A stretch of DNA of 64,000 nt from Hyphomicrobiales bacterium (GCA_028285595.1 JANQOW010000088.1:1-64000), one strand, 5' to 3'; positions 7,987-17,563 are shown, numbered from the stretch's first letter. Notes: a model not told the origin generated them from the sequence alone. Numbers and translations: made by a program.

Positions 7987-8772
7987 TTTGAACAGCTTGA
8001 TCAGGCGTTGCTGCTCGACGCTTAAACTGATCTCCGTGTGTGCAGGATAAAAACTCAGGCCGTAGCTGAAATAGTCTCCCTGTCGATTATAGATGATCGG
8101 CTTGAGGATTTCCGCATAACGGCTCTCGCAGTTTCCATAACGGTCGGGCTCAACCCCACCGGCAATAGCTGAGGCCACAGTATCGACCAGTTGGAGCCCT
8201 GCTCGCGTCGAGTGATCTCTGGCCAAAATGCCGTCCACATCGATGACCGGCCAATGGACTTCATTGTGTTCATTCAGTTTGAGCCATTGCATGTACGCGC
8301 GAAAGTCGCCGTACGACATGTGCCCTCTTCGGGAAAAGGTGATCTCCAGCCTGCCATCTCCTTCAGGCGCTTCTGGGCGCAGGTCTCTGCTAAGCCACGA
8401 AAGCCGCTCAATCAGGCGTCTTGCGAGATCGAAGTACAGTTGGTTCTTTTCCGTGTAAGTCCCATCAGCAATATTCGGTTTGTGCGCGACCACGCTGACA
8501 GCCTTGACGGGATAGCTGGCGATCTTGCGCACAGCGAAGAGCTTTTGACCGTGGTTCAGGTTTGCAAAGTGCAGGTGCCGGCTTTTCTTTTCTGGCATTC
8601 TCTTGGTGATCTGATCACGCCAACTTACCGCATCCAGATCGTGAGCTTTACGGAACAAGAGCGCTGAAAGGACCAGCCAGTTTGATGCACCTCCGCGTGC
8701 ACCGGGTTGTCGAAAATTCCCTAAACCGTCATCCCCCGATTCATCGATATACGCAACAAACGTATGACCCAT
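7984..8772 (-). CDS. DUF3800 domain protein
   Basis: 262 residues with the signature N-terminal YIDESGDDG (Asp10, Glu11, Asp14) and a conserved Asp in LQLVDTVASA near residue 202, as in DUF3800 proteins. That family is widespread on variable DNA; an RNase H-like catalytic fold has been suggested, but the activity is not settled. The ATG at 8772 has a GGGGGG stretch just upstream. It is lower in GC than the neighbouring genes and is flanked by AT-rich DNA (7780-7900 and 8800-8870), suggesting later insertion between the lolA and ffh regions. It is transcribed alone, convergent with the candidate RNA on its left. Confidence 0.8.
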   Translation of the reverse strand: MGHTFVAYIDESGDDGLGNFRQPGARGGASNWLVLSALLFRKAHDLDAVSWRDQITKRMPEKKSRHLHFANLNHGQKLFAVRKIASYPVKAVSVVAHKPNIADGTYTEKNQLYFDLARRLIERLSWLSRDLRPEAPEGDGRLEITFSRRGHMSYGDFRAYMQWLKLNEHNEVHWPVIDVDGILARDHSTRAGLQLVDTVASAIAGGVEPDRYGNCESRYAEILKPIIYNRQGDYFSYGLSFYPAHTEISLSVEQQRLIKLFK

Positions 8773-8800
8773 GAAACCCCCCGGCTCAATCGAAATGCAA

Positions 8801-8829
8801 CTATTTCGTGAGTCTTATAATTGTGTCAA
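8801..8829 (-). promoter_or_regulatory. Possible DUF3800 promoter
   Basis: On the minus strand a perfect -35 TTGACA (8829-8824) is followed after 17 bp by AAATAG (8806-8801), a poor -10. It is placed correctly for the gene starting at 8772. Confidence 0.35.
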
Positions 8830-8871
8830 TTTTTGAGATTAATAAAGTTCACTGACCTTGTACAGTTTGGC

Positions 8872-8900
8872 TTGAATGGAACGGCCCAGATCGCTATAAG
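8872..8900 (+). promoter_or_regulatory. Strong promoter ahead of ffh
   Basis: TTGAAT (8872-8877), a 17-bp spacer and TATAAG (8895-8900; 5 of 6 consensus bases) predict a start near 8907, about 137 bases before the ffh ATG. Confidence 0.65.
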
Positions 8901-8906
8901 ACCGGC

Positions 8907-9009
8907 CATCCTAAAGACTTAACCGTCCTTAGGCCGCTCTGCACATGGCTTGGTCCGGGAGGCAGAGGGGTTACCACCCGTCAGCGATGTTCGCCCGCGG
9001 GTGCTTTTT
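8907..9009 (+). ncRNA. Structured ffh leader or small RNA
   Basis: Between the predicted start and ffh the RNA can form three hairpins: CCTAA/TTAGG (about 8910-8932), CTCTGC/GCAGAG (about 8937-8967) and CACCCG (8975-8980) with CGGGTG (8998-9003), the last followed by C and TTTTT (9005-9009). That is terminator-like, 35 bases before ffh. It may attenuate ffh, or end a ~100-nt RNA of its own. The conserved SRP RNA core with its GGAA loop is absent, so this is not called as 4.5S RNA. Confidence 0.4.
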
Positions 9010-9043
9010 GCGTTGGGCATTTGGATCTTTGAGCCGAAGTTGA

Positions 9044-10594
9044 ATGTTTGAGACCCTTTCAGACCGCCTTGGCGGCATCTTCGACAAGCTGACACGGCGC
9101 GGTGCGCTGTCGGAGGCTGATGTTGATGCCGCCATGCGCGAAGTGCGCCGGGCCCTGATTGAGGCCGACGTGGCGCTGGAAGTGGTGCGCGGGTTCATCG
9201 ACCGGGTGAAGTCCGAAGCCGTCGGCCAGGAAGTGGTCAAATCCGTGACCCCCGGCCAGATGGTGGTCAAGATCGTCAACGACGCCCTGGTGGACGTTCT
9301 GGGCTCCGATGCGGACCCCATCAACCTGTCGGCCGCCCCGCCCGTCACCATCATGATGGTGGGCCTGCAAGGTTCCGGTAAGACCACCAGCTCGGCCAAG
9401 ATCGCGCTGCGCCTGAAAGACCGGGAGCGCAAGAAGGTCCTGATGGCCTCGCTCGATGTGCGCCGCCCGGCAGCCCAAGAGCAGCTTGAGATTCTCGGCA
9501 AGCAGATCGGCGTGGACACGCTGGAGATCATTGCCGGCCAGAACCCCTATCAGATCACCGAGCGTGCCCAGAAAGAGGCCCGCACCGGCGGCTATGACGT
9601 GGTCATTCTCGATACGGCAGGGCGCCTGCATATCGATGAAGAGCTGATGGCCGAAAATGAGAAGGTGGCCGAGATTGCCAGCCCTCATGAGGTTCTGCTG
9701 GTGGCCGATGCGCTGACCGGCCAGGACGCGGTCACCATGGCCCGGGCGTTCGATGAGCGCTTTGCGGTGACCGGCATGGTGCTCACCCGGGTGGACGGCG
9801 ATGGCCGCGGCGGCGCGGCGCTCTCCATGCGGGCGGTGACCGGCAAGCCGATCAAGCTGATCGGCACGGGCGAGAAGATCGACGCCCTGGAAGAGTTCCA
9901 CCCGGACCGGATTGCCAACCGCATTCTGGGTATGGGCGATGTGGTTTCGCTGGTGGAGAAAGCCGCTGAGACCATCGATGCCGAAGAGGCGGAGAAAATT
10001 GCCCGCAAGATGAAGAAGGGGACGTTCGATCTGGACGACCTTGCGGCGCAACTGAACCAAATGAAGAAGATCGGCGGCATGTCCGGCGTTCTTGGCATGC
10101 TGCCCGGCATCGGCAAGATGAAGAAGCAGCTTGAGGACAGCGACCTCGACAATGTGATCATCAAGCGCCAGCTGGCCATCATCTCCTCCATGACGAAACA
10201 GGAACGCGCCCAGCCGAAGGTGATGAATGCCTCCCGGCGCAAGCGTGTTGCGGCCGGGTCTGGCACCGAGGTGCAGGATGTGAACCGTCTTTTGAAGATG
10301 CACCGTCAGATGGCGGACATGATGAAGAAGATGGGCAAGAAGAAGGGCGGCATGTTCGGCAGCCTGATGGGCGGCGGCATGCCCGATGCAGCCGAGATGG
10401 AAAAGCTGCAAGCCGAAGTGGGCGCGGAAATGGGCGCCGATGGCTTGCCGCCGGATTTGAAAGATTTGGCCAAGGGCGGCCTGCCGAAAGGCCTGCCCAA
10501 ATTGCCGGGCCTGGGCGGCGGCGGATTGCCGGGCCTTGGCGGAGGCGGTTTGCCGCCTGGCCTGCCGGGCCTTGGCAAAAAGGGCCGGAAGTGA
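9044..10594 (+). CDS. ffh: Signal recognition particle protein Ffh
   Basis: 516-residue SRP54 GTPase that binds 4.5S RNA and signal peptides and hands ribosomes to FtsY. The N domain is followed by the G domain with GLQGSGKT (about 107-114), DVRRPAAQEQL, DTAGR (about 190-194) and TRVDGDGRGG (about 248). The Met-rich M domain covers about 300-435. It is some 60 residues longer than E. coli Ffh because of a low-complexity Gly/Leu/Pro tail built from repeats of GLPGLGGGGLP and ending GKKGRK. The ATG at 9044 gives the family N-terminus MFETLSDRL. It heads the row ffh-rpsP-rimM-trmD-rplS. Confidence 0.97.
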   Translation: MFETLSDRLGGIFDKLTRRGALSEADVDAAMREVRRALIEADVALEVVRGFIDRVKSEAVGQEVVKSVTPGQMVVKIVNDALVDVLGSDADPINLSAAPPVTIMMVGLQGSGKTTSSAKIALRLKDRERKKVLMASLDVRRPAAQEQLEILGKQIGVDTLEIIAGQNPYQITERAQKEARTGGYDVVILDTAGRLHIDEELMAENEKVAEIASPHEVLLVADALTGQDAVTMARAFDERFAVTGMVLTRVDGDGRGGAALSMRAVTGKPIKLIGTGEKIDALEEFHPDRIANRILGMGDVVSLVEKAAETIDAEEAEKIARKMKKGTFDLDDLAAQLNQMKKIGGMSGVLGMLPGIGKMKKQLEDSDLDNVIIKRQLAIISSMTKQERAQPKVMNASRRKRVAAGSGTEVQDVNRLLKMHRQMADMMKKMGKKKGGMFGSLMGGGMPDAAEMEKLQAEVGAEMGADGLPPDLKDLAKGGLPKGLPKLPGLGGGGLPGLGGGGLPPGLPGLGKKGRK

Positions 10595-10645
10595 CTTTGA
10601 GAATTCATTGAACAAACTGGAATGAAAGACTGGAGACCATAAGAC

Positions 10646-11071
10646 ATGGCACTGAAACTGAGACTGTCCCGGCACGGGGCTAAAAAGCGCCCCTTTTACC
10701 GCATCGTGGTGGCTGACAGCCGCGCACCGCGCGATGGCCGGCACATTGAGATCCTCGGCACCTTCAACCCGCTGTTGCCGAAAGATTCCGAAGAGCGCGT
10801 GAAGCTGAAAGAAGACCGCGTGAAGCATTGGATCGGCGTTGGCGCACAGCCCACCGACCGGGTGCACCGGTTCCTGGATGCGGCCGGCATTCTGAAGCGC
10901 GATGCGCGCAACAACCCGCAGAAAGCTCTGCCGGGTAAGAAGCGCCAGGAGCGTGAAGAAGCTCAGCGTCAGGCTGAAGAGGATGCCAAAGAGGCTGCCG
11001 AGGCAGAAGCAGCAGCAGCCGCTGAAGCCCCTGCCGAAGAGGCCCCGGCTGAAGAGGCTGCTGCCGAGTAA
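10646..11071 (+). CDS. rpsP: 30S ribosomal protein S16
   Basis: 141 residues; the first about 85 are standard bS16 ([31 protein letters not shown]), a small-subunit assembly protein. The rest is an extension: a basic segment ([19 protein letters not shown]) followed by Ala/Glu-only repeats such as [22 protein letters not shown], probably a charged helix leaving the ribosome surface. Extended S16 is common in alphaproteobacteria. GGAG lies upstream of the ATG at 10646. rimM begins 8 bases after its stop. Confidence 0.97.
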   Translation: MALKLRLSRHGAKKRPFYRIVVADSRAPRDGRHIEILGTFNPLLPKDSEERVKLKEDRVKHWIGVGAQPTDRVHRFLDAAGILKRDARNNPQKALPGKKRQEREEAQRQAEEDAKEAAEAEAAAAAEAPAEEAPAEEAAAE

Positions 11072-11079
11072 GGCGTGCC

Positions 11080-11589
11080 ATGTCCGGCGATCTGCTTTTG
11101 ATGGGCGTCATTGTGGGCGCCCATGGGATCAAGGGGGAGGTCAAGATCAAGACCTTCTCCGAAACACCGGAAAGCCTCTCCGCCTATGGCTCGCTGCAGA
11201 GCAAGACGGGCTCTGAGCGGTTCAAGATCAAGCGGCAGCGGGTGGCCAAGGGGGTGGTCATCGCCAAGCTGATCGGCGTCAACGACCGCAACGCGGCCGA
11301 AGCGCTGAAGGGCACCGAGCTCTTTGTGAGCCGGGACGATCTGCCGGACCTCAGCGATGCCGACGAGTTCTATCATGCTGATCTCGTGGGCCTGAGAGCG
11401 GAGGATCCGGAGGGTCAATTGGTGGGCACCGTGGTGGCCCTGCAGAACTTCGGGGCCGGCGACATGGTGGAGCTTCAGCCGGAGGGCGGCGGCGAAACCC
11501 TGTTTGTGCCGTTCACCCATGAGGCGGTGCCGGACGTGAACATTGAAGAGGGACGGATCGTGGTGGTGCGTCCTGAGGAGATTGAATAA
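11080..11589 (+). CDS. rimM: 16S rRNA processing protein RimM
   Basis: 169-residue ribosome maturation factor that binds S19 and helps 30S head assembly. The N-terminal RimM barrel ([22 protein letters not shown]) is followed by a PRC-barrel domain ([23 protein letters not shown]). It lies between rpsP and trmD, the classic ribosomal-maturation order. The ATG at 11080 is 8 bases past the rpsP stop, with AAGG overlapping that stop as ribosome site, so translational coupling is likely. Confidence 0.96.
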   Translation: MSGDLLLMGVIVGAHGIKGEVKIKTFSETPESLSAYGSLQSKTGSERFKIKRQRVAKGVVIAKLIGVNDRNAAEALKGTELFVSRDDLPDLSDADEFYHADLVGLRAEDPEGQLVGTVVALQNFGAGDMVELQPEGGGETLFVPFTHEAVPDVNIEEGRIVVVRPEEIE

Positions 11590-11609
11590 GGGCCTGTGAA
11601 GGAAAACCA

Positions 11610-12308
11610 ATGAGTTGGGCGGCAACCGTTTTGACCCTCTACCCGGAGATGTTTCCCGGGCCCTTGGGTCATTCGCTCGCCGGTCGGGCCTTGGAAGAGG
11701 AGATTTGGAGCTTAGAGACCGTAAACATCCGTGACCATGCCACCGACAAGCATGCCTCGGTTGACGACACGCCCGCAGGGGGCGGCGCTGGAATGGTGCT
11801 GAAACCTGATGTGCTGGCGGCCGCGATCGATGCAAGCGCCGGCGAGACGGAGCGCCCCAGGCTTTTGATGAGCCCGCGGGGAGCGCCGCTGACGCAGAGC
11901 CGAGTGGCCCAGTTGGCCGAAGGGCCGGGCGCCGTTCTCATCTGCGGGCGGTTTGAAGGGGTCGATGAACGGGTGATTGAGGCCAGGAACCTGGAAGAGG
12001 TCAGCATTGGAGATTATGTGCTGTCCGGCGGCGAGCCCGCTGCCCTGGTTCTGCTCGATGCGGTGGTTCGCCTGTTGCCCGATGTGATGGGCAATGCGCT
12101 TTCGGGCGAGGCGGAGAGTTTTAGCGGAGGGCTTCTGGAATATCCGCACTACACCCGGCCGCGGAGCTGGGAAGGCCGGGACATTCCAGAGGTTCTCTTG
12201 AGCGGAGACCATGGCCGCATCGCCAAATGGCGGGCGGAACGGTCTGAAGAGCTCACCCAATCAAGGCGCCCGGATCTCTGGGCGGCACGCAGACACACCA
12301 CCGACTAG
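11610..12308 (+). CDS. trmD: tRNA (guanine37-N1)-methyltransferase
   Basis: 232 residues. TrmD methylates G37 of tRNAs reading CNN/GGN codons and prevents +1 frameshifting. The SPOUT trefoil knot is plain: [25 protein letters not shown] and [15 protein letters not shown] bind S-adenosylmethionine, and the C-terminal tRNA-binding part carries [20 protein letters not shown] precedes the ATG at 11610, 20 bases after rimM. Part of the rpsP-rimM-trmD-rplS operon. Confidence 0.97.
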   Translation: MSWAATVLTLYPEMFPGPLGHSLAGRALEEEIWSLETVNIRDHATDKHASVDDTPAGGGAGMVLKPDVLAAAIDASAGETERPRLLMSPRGAPLTQSRVAQLAEGPGAVLICGRFEGVDERVIEARNLEEVSIGDYVLSGGEPAALVLLDAVVRLLPDVMGNALSGEAESFSGGLLEYPHYTRPRSWEGRDIPEVLLSGDHGRIAKWRAERSEELTQSRRPDLWAARRHTTD

Positions 12309-12347
12309 GCAAGCAATTGCCCTTCAGTGGTTGAATTTTAACCAGAA

Positions 12348-12366
12348 GGCGGGTATAGGCCCCGCC
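12348..12366 (+). promoter_or_regulatory. Hairpin in front of rplS
   Basis: GGCGGG (12348-12353) pairs with CCCGCC (12361-12366) around TATAGGC, followed by AGTTTT; the rplS ribosome site AAAGGA comes just after. It could be a weak terminator or an autoregulatory site for L19. Only the fold is seen; the role is unknown. Confidence 0.35.
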
Positions 12367-12389
12367 AGTTTTGAAAAAGGAACAGTCCG

Positions 12390-12854
12390 ATGAATGTCAT
12401 CGAGAAACTGGAAGCCGAACAGGCTGAAAAGATCGCAGCCAAGCGGCCCGTGCCGGAGTTTAGCCCGGGCGACACGGTGAAAGTCAACGTGCGCGTGGTG
12501 GAAGGCACCCGCGAGCGGATCCAGGCCTATGAAGGCGTGTGCATCAGCCGCAACGGCGGTGGCCTCAACGAGAGCTTCACGGTGCGCAAGATCTCTTACG
12601 GTGAAGGTGTGGAACGTGTGTTCCCGGTGTTTTCGCCGCTGATCGATTCCATTGAGGTTGTGCGCCGCGGTAAAGTGCGCCGCGCCAAGCTCTACTACCT
12701 GCGTGGCCGCCGCGGTAAATCTGCCCGTATCTTCGAGGCCACCAACGTGCGGACCCGCAAGCTCAACGATGCGGACAAGCAAGTGGCTGCCGATGCGCGC
12801 AAGAAAAAAGCCGAAGCCAAGCAAGCTGCTGCCGCTGAAGCCGAAGCTGAATAA
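12390..12854 (+). CDS. rplS: 50S ribosomal protein L19
   Basis: 154-residue bL19, which sits at the 30S-50S interface. The core includes [26 protein letters not shown], the conserved [12 protein letters not shown] and [24 protein letters not shown]. coli L19 is about 115 residues; here an added 35-residue Lys/Ala/Glu tail ([20 protein letters not shown]) parallels the S16 extension. AAAGGA lies upstream of the ATG at 12390, and a terminator follows the gene. Confidence 0.97.
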   Translation: MNVIEKLEAEQAEKIAAKRPVPEFSPGDTVKVNVRVVEGTRERIQAYEGVCISRNGGGLNESFTVRKISYGEGVERVFPVFSPLIDSIEVVRRGKVRRAKLYYLRGRRGKSARIFEATNVRTRKLNDADKQVAADARKKKAEAKQAAAAEAEAE

Positions 12855-12885
12855 GCTTACCTTCAGGCATCTTTAGCGGAATTGA

Positions 12886-12916
12886 GCGCGGGTTCGGCTG
12901 AGCCCGCGCAAATTTT
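12886..12916 (+). terminator. Terminator after rplS
   Basis: GCGCGGGTTC (12886-12895) pairs with GAGCCCGCGC (12900-12909, one G-U) around GGCT, followed by AAATTTT. It closes the ribosomal operon before leuC. Confidence 0.75.
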
Positions 12917-12977
12917 GCGCGAGAGAGCGAAGTGAGCGACATGAGGTCAAAAACAAACCCCAAGGGAGGGATGCGCC

Positions 12978-14378
12978 ATGGCTAAGACCCTTTATGACAA
13001 GATCTGGGACGACCATCTGGTCCACGAAGCAGACGACGGCACGTGCCTTCTGTATATCGACCGGCATCTGGTTCACGAGGTCACCAGCCCGCAAGCGTTC
13101 GAAGGTCTGCGCATGGCCGGGCGCAAGGTGCGGGCACCGGAGAAGACCCTTGCGGTGGTCGACCATAACGTGCCCACCACGGACCGCTCCAAAGGCATTG
13201 ATGATCCAGAATCCAAGCTGCAGGTGGAAACCCTGGCCCGCAACGCGGCTGAGTTTAACGTCGATTATTTCGATGAGAACGACAAGCGCCAGGGCATCGT
13301 TCACATCATCGGGCCGGAACAGGGCTTCACCCTGCCGGGCACCACGATTGTCTGCGGCGACAGCCACACCTCCACCCATGGCGCATTCGGTGCGCTGGCC
13401 CACGGCATCGGCACCTCAGAGGTGGAGCACGTTCTGGCCACCCAGACGCTGATCCAGAAGAAAGCCAAGAACATGCGGGTGACCGTCAATGGCGCACCGC
13501 CCGAAGGTGTGGGCGCCAAGGACATCATCCTCGCCATCATTGGTGAAATCGGCACGGCCGGCGGCACAGGCCATGTTATCGAATATGCCGGCGAGGCGAT
13601 CCGCGCGCTCTCCATGGAAGGGCGCATGACGGTCTGCAACATGACCATCGAAGGCGGCGCGCGCGCCGGCCTGATTGCTCCGGACGAGAAGACCTTTGAC
13701 TATCTCAAAGACACCCCCCGCGCACCGAAGGGCGCGGACTGGGATGCTGCGGTGGCCTACTGGAAGACGCTCTATTCCGATGAGGACGCGGTCTTCGATG
13801 TGGAGATTGAGCTGGATGCCGGCAACCTGCCGCCGACCGTCACCTGGGGCACCAGCCCCGAAGATGTGATCCCGATCCACGGTGAGGTGCCGAACCCCGA
13901 CAATGTGGACGATGCCGGCCGCAAACAGGCGATTGAGCGCTCGCTCAAGTATATGGGCCTGACCCCCGGCACCAAGATCACCGATGTACCGATCGACCGG
14001 GTCTTTATCGGCTCGTGCACCAATGGACGGATTGAAGATTTGCGCCAGGTGGCTGAAGTGGCCAAGGGCCGCCAAGTGGCCGACAGTGTGAACGCCATGG
14101 TGGTGCCCGGCTCCGGTCTGGTGAAGGCGCAAGCCGAGGCAGAGGGCATCGACAAGGTGCTGACCGAAGCCGGTTTTGAATGGCGCGAGCCAGGATGCTC
14201 CATGTGCCTGGCCATGAATGCCGACAAGCTGGCGCCGGAAGAGCGGTGTGCCTCCACCTCGAACCGCAACTTTGAGGGCCGGCAAGGACGCGGCGGGCGG
14301 ACCCATCTGGTGTCTCCGGCCATGGCCGCTGCGGCCGCAATTGCCGGGCGCTTTGTTGATGTGCGCGAGCTGGGCTGA
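12978..14378 (+). CDS. leuC: 3-isopropylmalate dehydratase large subunit
   Basis: 466-residue aconitase-family subunit that isomerises 2- to 3-isopropylmalate in leucine synthesis, with LeuD. The three cysteines holding the [4Fe-4S] cluster are Cys347 (IGSCTNGR), Cys407 and Cys410 ([10 protein letters not shown]), at the same numbers as in E. coli. [12 protein letters not shown] and the N-terminal LYDKIWDDH are also typical. AGGGAGGG precedes the ATG at 12978. A small membrane protein and leuD follow on the same strand. Confidence 0.97.
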   Translation: MAKTLYDKIWDDHLVHEADDGTCLLYIDRHLVHEVTSPQAFEGLRMAGRKVRAPEKTLAVVDHNVPTTDRSKGIDDPESKLQVETLARNAAEFNVDYFDENDKRQGIVHIIGPEQGFTLPGTTIVCGDSHTSTHGAFGALAHGIGTSEVEHVLATQTLIQKKAKNMRVTVNGAPPEGVGAKDIILAIIGEIGTAGGTGHVIEYAGEAIRALSMEGRMTVCNMTIEGGARAGLIAPDEKTFDYLKDTPRAPKGADWDAAVAYWKTLYSDEDAVFDVEIELDAGNLPPTVTWGTSPEDVIPIHGEVPNPDNVDDAGRKQAIERSLKYMGLTPGTKITDVPIDRVFIGSCTNGRIEDLRQVAEVAKGRQVADSVNAMVVPGSGLVKAQAEAEGIDKVLTEAGFEWREPGCSMCLAMNADKLAPEERCASTSNRNFEGRQGRGGRTHLVSPAMAAAAAIAGRFVDVRELG

Positions 14379-14391
14379 CGGACGTAAGTGA

Positions 14392-14622
14392 ATGGCGCAG
14401 TCGCCGCGCGAGCGTGAGGCAGAAGCAGAACGGGCCAGACGCGATCTGGCCCGGATGCAAGAGCAGTCTGAGAAGCTTCTGGGACCCGGCGATCAGGCGG
14501 GCCCGGGCGGCGGCGAAGAGGATTACGCGGAAGTTTGGGGCAAACGGATCGGCAGAGGATTGGGCATTGCGTTTGCCCTCTTTCTGATTGTCTATTTGCT
14601 CAACACATATGTTTTCAAATGA
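14392..14622 (+). CDS. Small single-pass membrane protein in leu operon
   Basis: 76 residues, not assigned to a family. The first 40 are highly charged and helical ([25 protein letters not shown]), then a Gly/Pro-rich hinge, and the last 25 form one membrane segment ([22 protein letters not shown]) ending in Lys. It lies 13 bases after leuC and 13 before leuD, so it is co-transcribed with leucine genes, although nothing in it suggests a part in leucine synthesis. The tail resembles AtpI/FtsL-sized bitopic proteins only in shape. Confidence 0.7.
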   Translation: MAQSPREREAEAERARRDLARMQEQSEKLLGPGDQAGPGGGEEDYAEVWGKRIGRGLGIAFALFLIVYLLNTYVFK

Positions 14623-14635
14623 AGGAGCTGGTGTG

Positions 14636-15241
14636 ATGGATAAGTTCGACAAATTGACCGGTGTTGGCGCCCCCTTGCCGATGATCAATATCGATACGGA
14701 TATGATTATCCCCAAGCAGTTCCTCAAAACCATTGAGCGCACCGGCCTTGGCAAGCATCTGTTCGATGAGATGCGCTTCAACACCGACGGCAGCGAGAAA
14801 GAGGATTTCGTCCTCAACAAGCCGGCCTACCGGAACGCTGAGATCCTGGTGGCGGGCGACAATTTCGGCTGCGGGTCCAGCCGCGAGCATGCGCCGTGGG
14901 CGCTGAAGGATTTCGGTATCCGCTGTGTGATCGCCACCAGCTTCGCCGATATTTTCTATAACAACTGCTTCAAGAACGGCATCCTCCCTATTGCCCTGCC
15001 GCAAGAGGATGTGGACAAGCTGATGGATGATGCCGAGCGCGGCTCCAACGCGGTGATCACCGTTGACCTCGAGAAACAGGAAATCAGCGGCCCGGACGGC
15101 GGCACCATCACGTTCGACATCGATCCCTTTAAGAAGCACTGTCTGCTGGAAGGGCTGGACGATATTGGTCTGTCCCTCCAGAAGAAAGACGATATCGACG
15201 CCTTTGAGAGCAAGCAGGGCGAAGACAAGCCCTGGCTTTAG
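14636..15241 (+). CDS. leuD: 3-isopropylmalate dehydratase small subunit
   Basis: 201-residue swivelling-domain partner of LeuC. Family motifs are [20 protein letters not shown] at the start, [15 protein letters not shown] and [26 protein letters not shown] at normal spacing fixes the ATG at 14636; an open frame back to 14588 overlaps the preceding gene and is not family-like. A short hairpin of a local repeat family follows the stop. Confidence 0.97.
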   Translation: MDKFDKLTGVGAPLPMINIDTDMIIPKQFLKTIERTGLGKHLFDEMRFNTDGSEKEDFVLNKPAYRNAEILVAGDNFGCGSSREHAPWALKDFGIRCVIATSFADIFYNNCFKNGILPIALPQEDVDKLMDDAERGSNAVITVDLEKQEISGPDGGTITFDIDPFKKHCLLEGLDDIGLSLQKKDDIDAFESKQGEDKPWL

Positions 15242-15251
15242 CCAACCGCTC

Positions 15252-15267
15252 CCCTGCTTTCGCAGGG
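15252..15267. repeat. Short hairpin repeat, copy 1
   Basis: CCCTGC-TTTC-GCAGGG after leuD, convergent with the M23 peptidase gene. Related hairpins occur twice after leuB (17564-17621). Confidence 0.6.
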
Positions 15268-15289
15268 ACTTGGGAGTAGGGCGCGCCGG

Positions 15290-16285
15290 TTAGCGCATAT
15301 GCAGCACCTCGCGGTGCTGCACCACGCGCTTGCCGTCCCGGATCAGGGACATCTCCGACACGTATAGGCCGGCCTCCCAGCCCCCCTTTGGGCGCTGTTT
15401 GCCGGTATATTGCACATATTGAGACCGGTGCCGCTTCATGGGCTTGCTGGTTTGGGACGCGATAATCCCTTTGGGGCCTGTGAGCTGCGTGAAGACGCGG
15501 TCCCCCTCCTGCACATTGATCAACCAGGCATAGGAGACCAGCGCTTTGGAATTGGAGGCAATCTCGGCATTGTCCGGAAGCCGCCAGATCACCGAGTCCT
15601 TCGACACCCGTCCGGCCGAAAAGCCCGCAGCCAGCAGCTGTCCGCGCCTGTAGTTGAGCTGGGGGCGGACGTCTGCACGCCACAGACCTTTGGCCTCGTT
15701 GGCCTCGCAGCCCTCGGGGCTTTCGGTTCCGGTGAACGGGTCCACCTTCTTGCCATCTTTCGTTACGCCCAGATGCACATGCGGAAACTGAGCGAAGCCG
15801 GAGAAGCCCACCAAGCCTAAGGGCTGGCCGCGCTTCACCTTCTGACCCTTGCGCACCTGGATGGAGCCCTTTTGCATGTGGCAATAGCGGGTTTCCCAGC
15901 CATCGCCATGGTCCAGGACAACCGCATTGCCGCAGAACACATTCTGAACGGCGATCCCGTCTTTGGCGGTTCTCACGATCCTGTCGGTCAACTGGTCGCG
16001 CACGATTGAGACGGTGCCCGGCGCGGCCGCCAGAACGCGTACTCCGCGTTTGACATCTTCAAGGGTGCGCACCCGGAAATCCGTGCCGGAGTGCTTGTTG
16101 TAGGCCGCCGCACCGCACTTATAGTCTTTGATGCCCGAGCCCGGATCCACGTCCACATAGTGCTGGATGAAGCAGCTAATGCCGACCTTGCAGTCAATGG
16201 GCAGGGAAAGCTGTGGGGCATCCGCGGCCGCAGGGCTTCCGATTGCGCTTAATGCGGCACCTACGCAAACAATCAATGCTCTCAT
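15290..16285 (-). CDS. Secreted M23 family metallopeptidase
   Basis: 331 residues from the ATG at 16285, which gives a clean signal peptide ([23 protein letters not shown]); a longer frame starting at 16339 would bury it. The LytM/M23 zinc site is complete: His65 and Asp69 in HSGTDF, His136 in TRYCHM, and His169/His171 in HVHLG. Six cysteines in the export domain suggest disulfides. About 150 further residues after the peptidase domain form a beta-rich region that I do not recognise. The likely role is cleavage of peptidoglycan cross-links or activation of an amidase in the periplasm. Divergent from leuB. Confidence 0.88.
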   Translation of the reverse strand: MRALIVCVGAALSAIGSPAAADAPQLSLPIDCKVGISCFIQHYVDVDPGSGIKDYKCGAAAYNKHSGTDFRVRTLEDVKRGVRVLAAAPGTVSIVRDQLTDRIVRTAKDGIAVQNVFCGNAVVLDHGDGWETRYCHMQKGSIQVRKGQKVKRGQPLGLVGFSGFAQFPHVHLGVTKDGKKVDPFTGTESPEGCEANEAKGLWRADVRPQLNYRRGQLLAAGFSAGRVSKDSVIWRLPDNAEIASNSKALVSYAWLINVQEGDRVFTQLTGPKGIIASQTSKPMKRHRSQYVQYTGKQRPKGGWEAGLYVSEMSLIRDGKRVVQHREVLHMR

Positions 16286-16421
16286 ACGCGTTCCCGTTAG
16301 ACCCAAGCACTTTCTTAATACGGCAAACCCGGCTTGCATGAAAGCTTGTCAAACTCGTGCCAAGAGGTTAGCAATCGCCGGTCTTTTTCATCTCCTGAAT
16401 TATACTAAAAGGACGGACGCA

Positions 16422-17534
16422 ATGGCGACCCACAATCTGTTTATGCTGCCAGGCGACGGCATTGGCCCTGAAGTGATCGGCCAGGTGCGCCGGGTGTTGG
16501 ACTGGTTCAAAGAAAGCGGGATCGCCACGTTTAATGTGGACGAAGGCCTGGTGGGCGGCTCGGCCTACGATGCCCATGGAGCCGCCATCTCCGATGCGGA
16601 TATGGACAAGGCCATGGCGGCCGACGCGGTTCTGTTTGGCGCCGTGGGTGGGCCGAAATGGGACGGGGTGGCCTATGAGGTGCGCCCGGAGGCCGGCCTT
16701 CTGCGCCTGCGCAAGGATCTGGGCCTGTTTGCCAACCTGCGCCCGGCCATCTGTTATCCGGCATTGGCCGACGCCTCTTCGCTGAAGCGCGATATTGTGG
16801 AAGGTCTCGACATCCTCATCGTGCGCGAGCTCACCGGCGGGGTCTATTTCGGTGAGCCAAAGCAGATCACCGATATCGGCAACGGCCAGAAACGGGCCGT
16901 GGACACGCAAGTGTACGACACCTACGAAATCGAGCGCATTGTGCGCGTGGCCTGTGAACTGGCCCGCACCCGCAACAAGAAAGTGTCTTCGGCGGAAAAA
17001 CGCAATGTGATGAAGTCAGGCGTGTTGTGGAACGAAGTGGCGACCCGGATCGGCGCTGAAGAATATCCCGATCTGGAGTTTGAACACGTGCTGGCCGACA
17101 ACTGCGCCATGCAGCTCGTGCGCAATCCCAAGCAATATGATGTGCTGGTGACCGACAACCTGTTCGGCGATGTGTTGTCGGACATTGCGGCCATGCTCAC
17201 CGGCTCTCTGGGTATGCTGCCCTCTGCCTCTTTGGGGGCGCCCGATGAGAAGACCGGCGTGCGCAAAGCGCTTTATGAGCCCGTGCATGGTTCCGCGCCC
17301 GACATTGCCGGCCAGGGTCTTGCCAATCCCATTGCCATGATCGCGTCCTTCGGCATGTGCCTGCGTTACTCGTTCAACATGGGTGAGGCGGCTGACATGG
17401 TGGATCAGGCGATTGCAAACGTCCTGGCCAAAGGCCTGCGCACCGGCGACATCATGCAGGACGGCATGACCGAAGTGGGCACGGACCAGATGGGTGATGC
17501 GGTGATCGAAGAGCTGGGTGCGCTGGCGGGCTAG
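16422..17534 (+). CDS. leuB: 3-isopropylmalate dehydrogenase
   Basis: 370-residue NAD-dependent enzyme that oxidises and decarboxylates 3-isopropylmalate. Motifs include [10 protein letters not shown] at the start, [15 protein letters not shown] for the substrate, [29 protein letters not shown] and [18 protein letters not shown] for NAD. AAAGGA upstream and the family length choose the ATG at 16422; the frame is open to 16167 but overlaps the divergent peptidase gene. Confidence 0.97.
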   Translation: MATHNLFMLPGDGIGPEVIGQVRRVLDWFKESGIATFNVDEGLVGGSAYDAHGAAISDADMDKAMAADAVLFGAVGGPKWDGVAYEVRPEAGLLRLRKDLGLFANLRPAICYPALADASSLKRDIVEGLDILIVRELTGGVYFGEPKQITDIGNGQKRAVDTQVYDTYEIERIVRVACELARTRNKKVSSAEKRNVMKSGVLWNEVATRIGAEEYPDLEFEHVLADNCAMQLVRNPKQYDVLVTDNLFGDVLSDIAAMLTGSLGMLPSASLGAPDEKTGVRKALYEPVHGSAPDIAGQGLANPIAMIASFGMCLRYSFNMGEAADMVDQAIANVLAKGLRTGDIMQDGMTEVGTDQMGDAVIEELGALAG

Positions 17535-17563
17535 CGGCGAAGTTCGTTTCCTTGGATGAGAAG

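Noticed and set aside
8907-9009. 4.5S SRP RNA gene next to ffh
   Set aside because: Size, promoter and position fit, but the conserved core with the GGAA loop and AGCAGCC strand is absent; GGTCCGGGAGGCAG is only a loose likeness.
9059-10867. 602-codon open frame opposite ffh
   Set aside because: GC-bias shadow; it crosses from ffh into rpsP and its product is a His/Ala/Gln-rich mixture unlike real proteins.
16167-16421. Extended leuB N-terminus
   Set aside because: The extra 85 residues overlap the divergent peptidase gene and do not occur in the family; the ribosome site lies at 16422.
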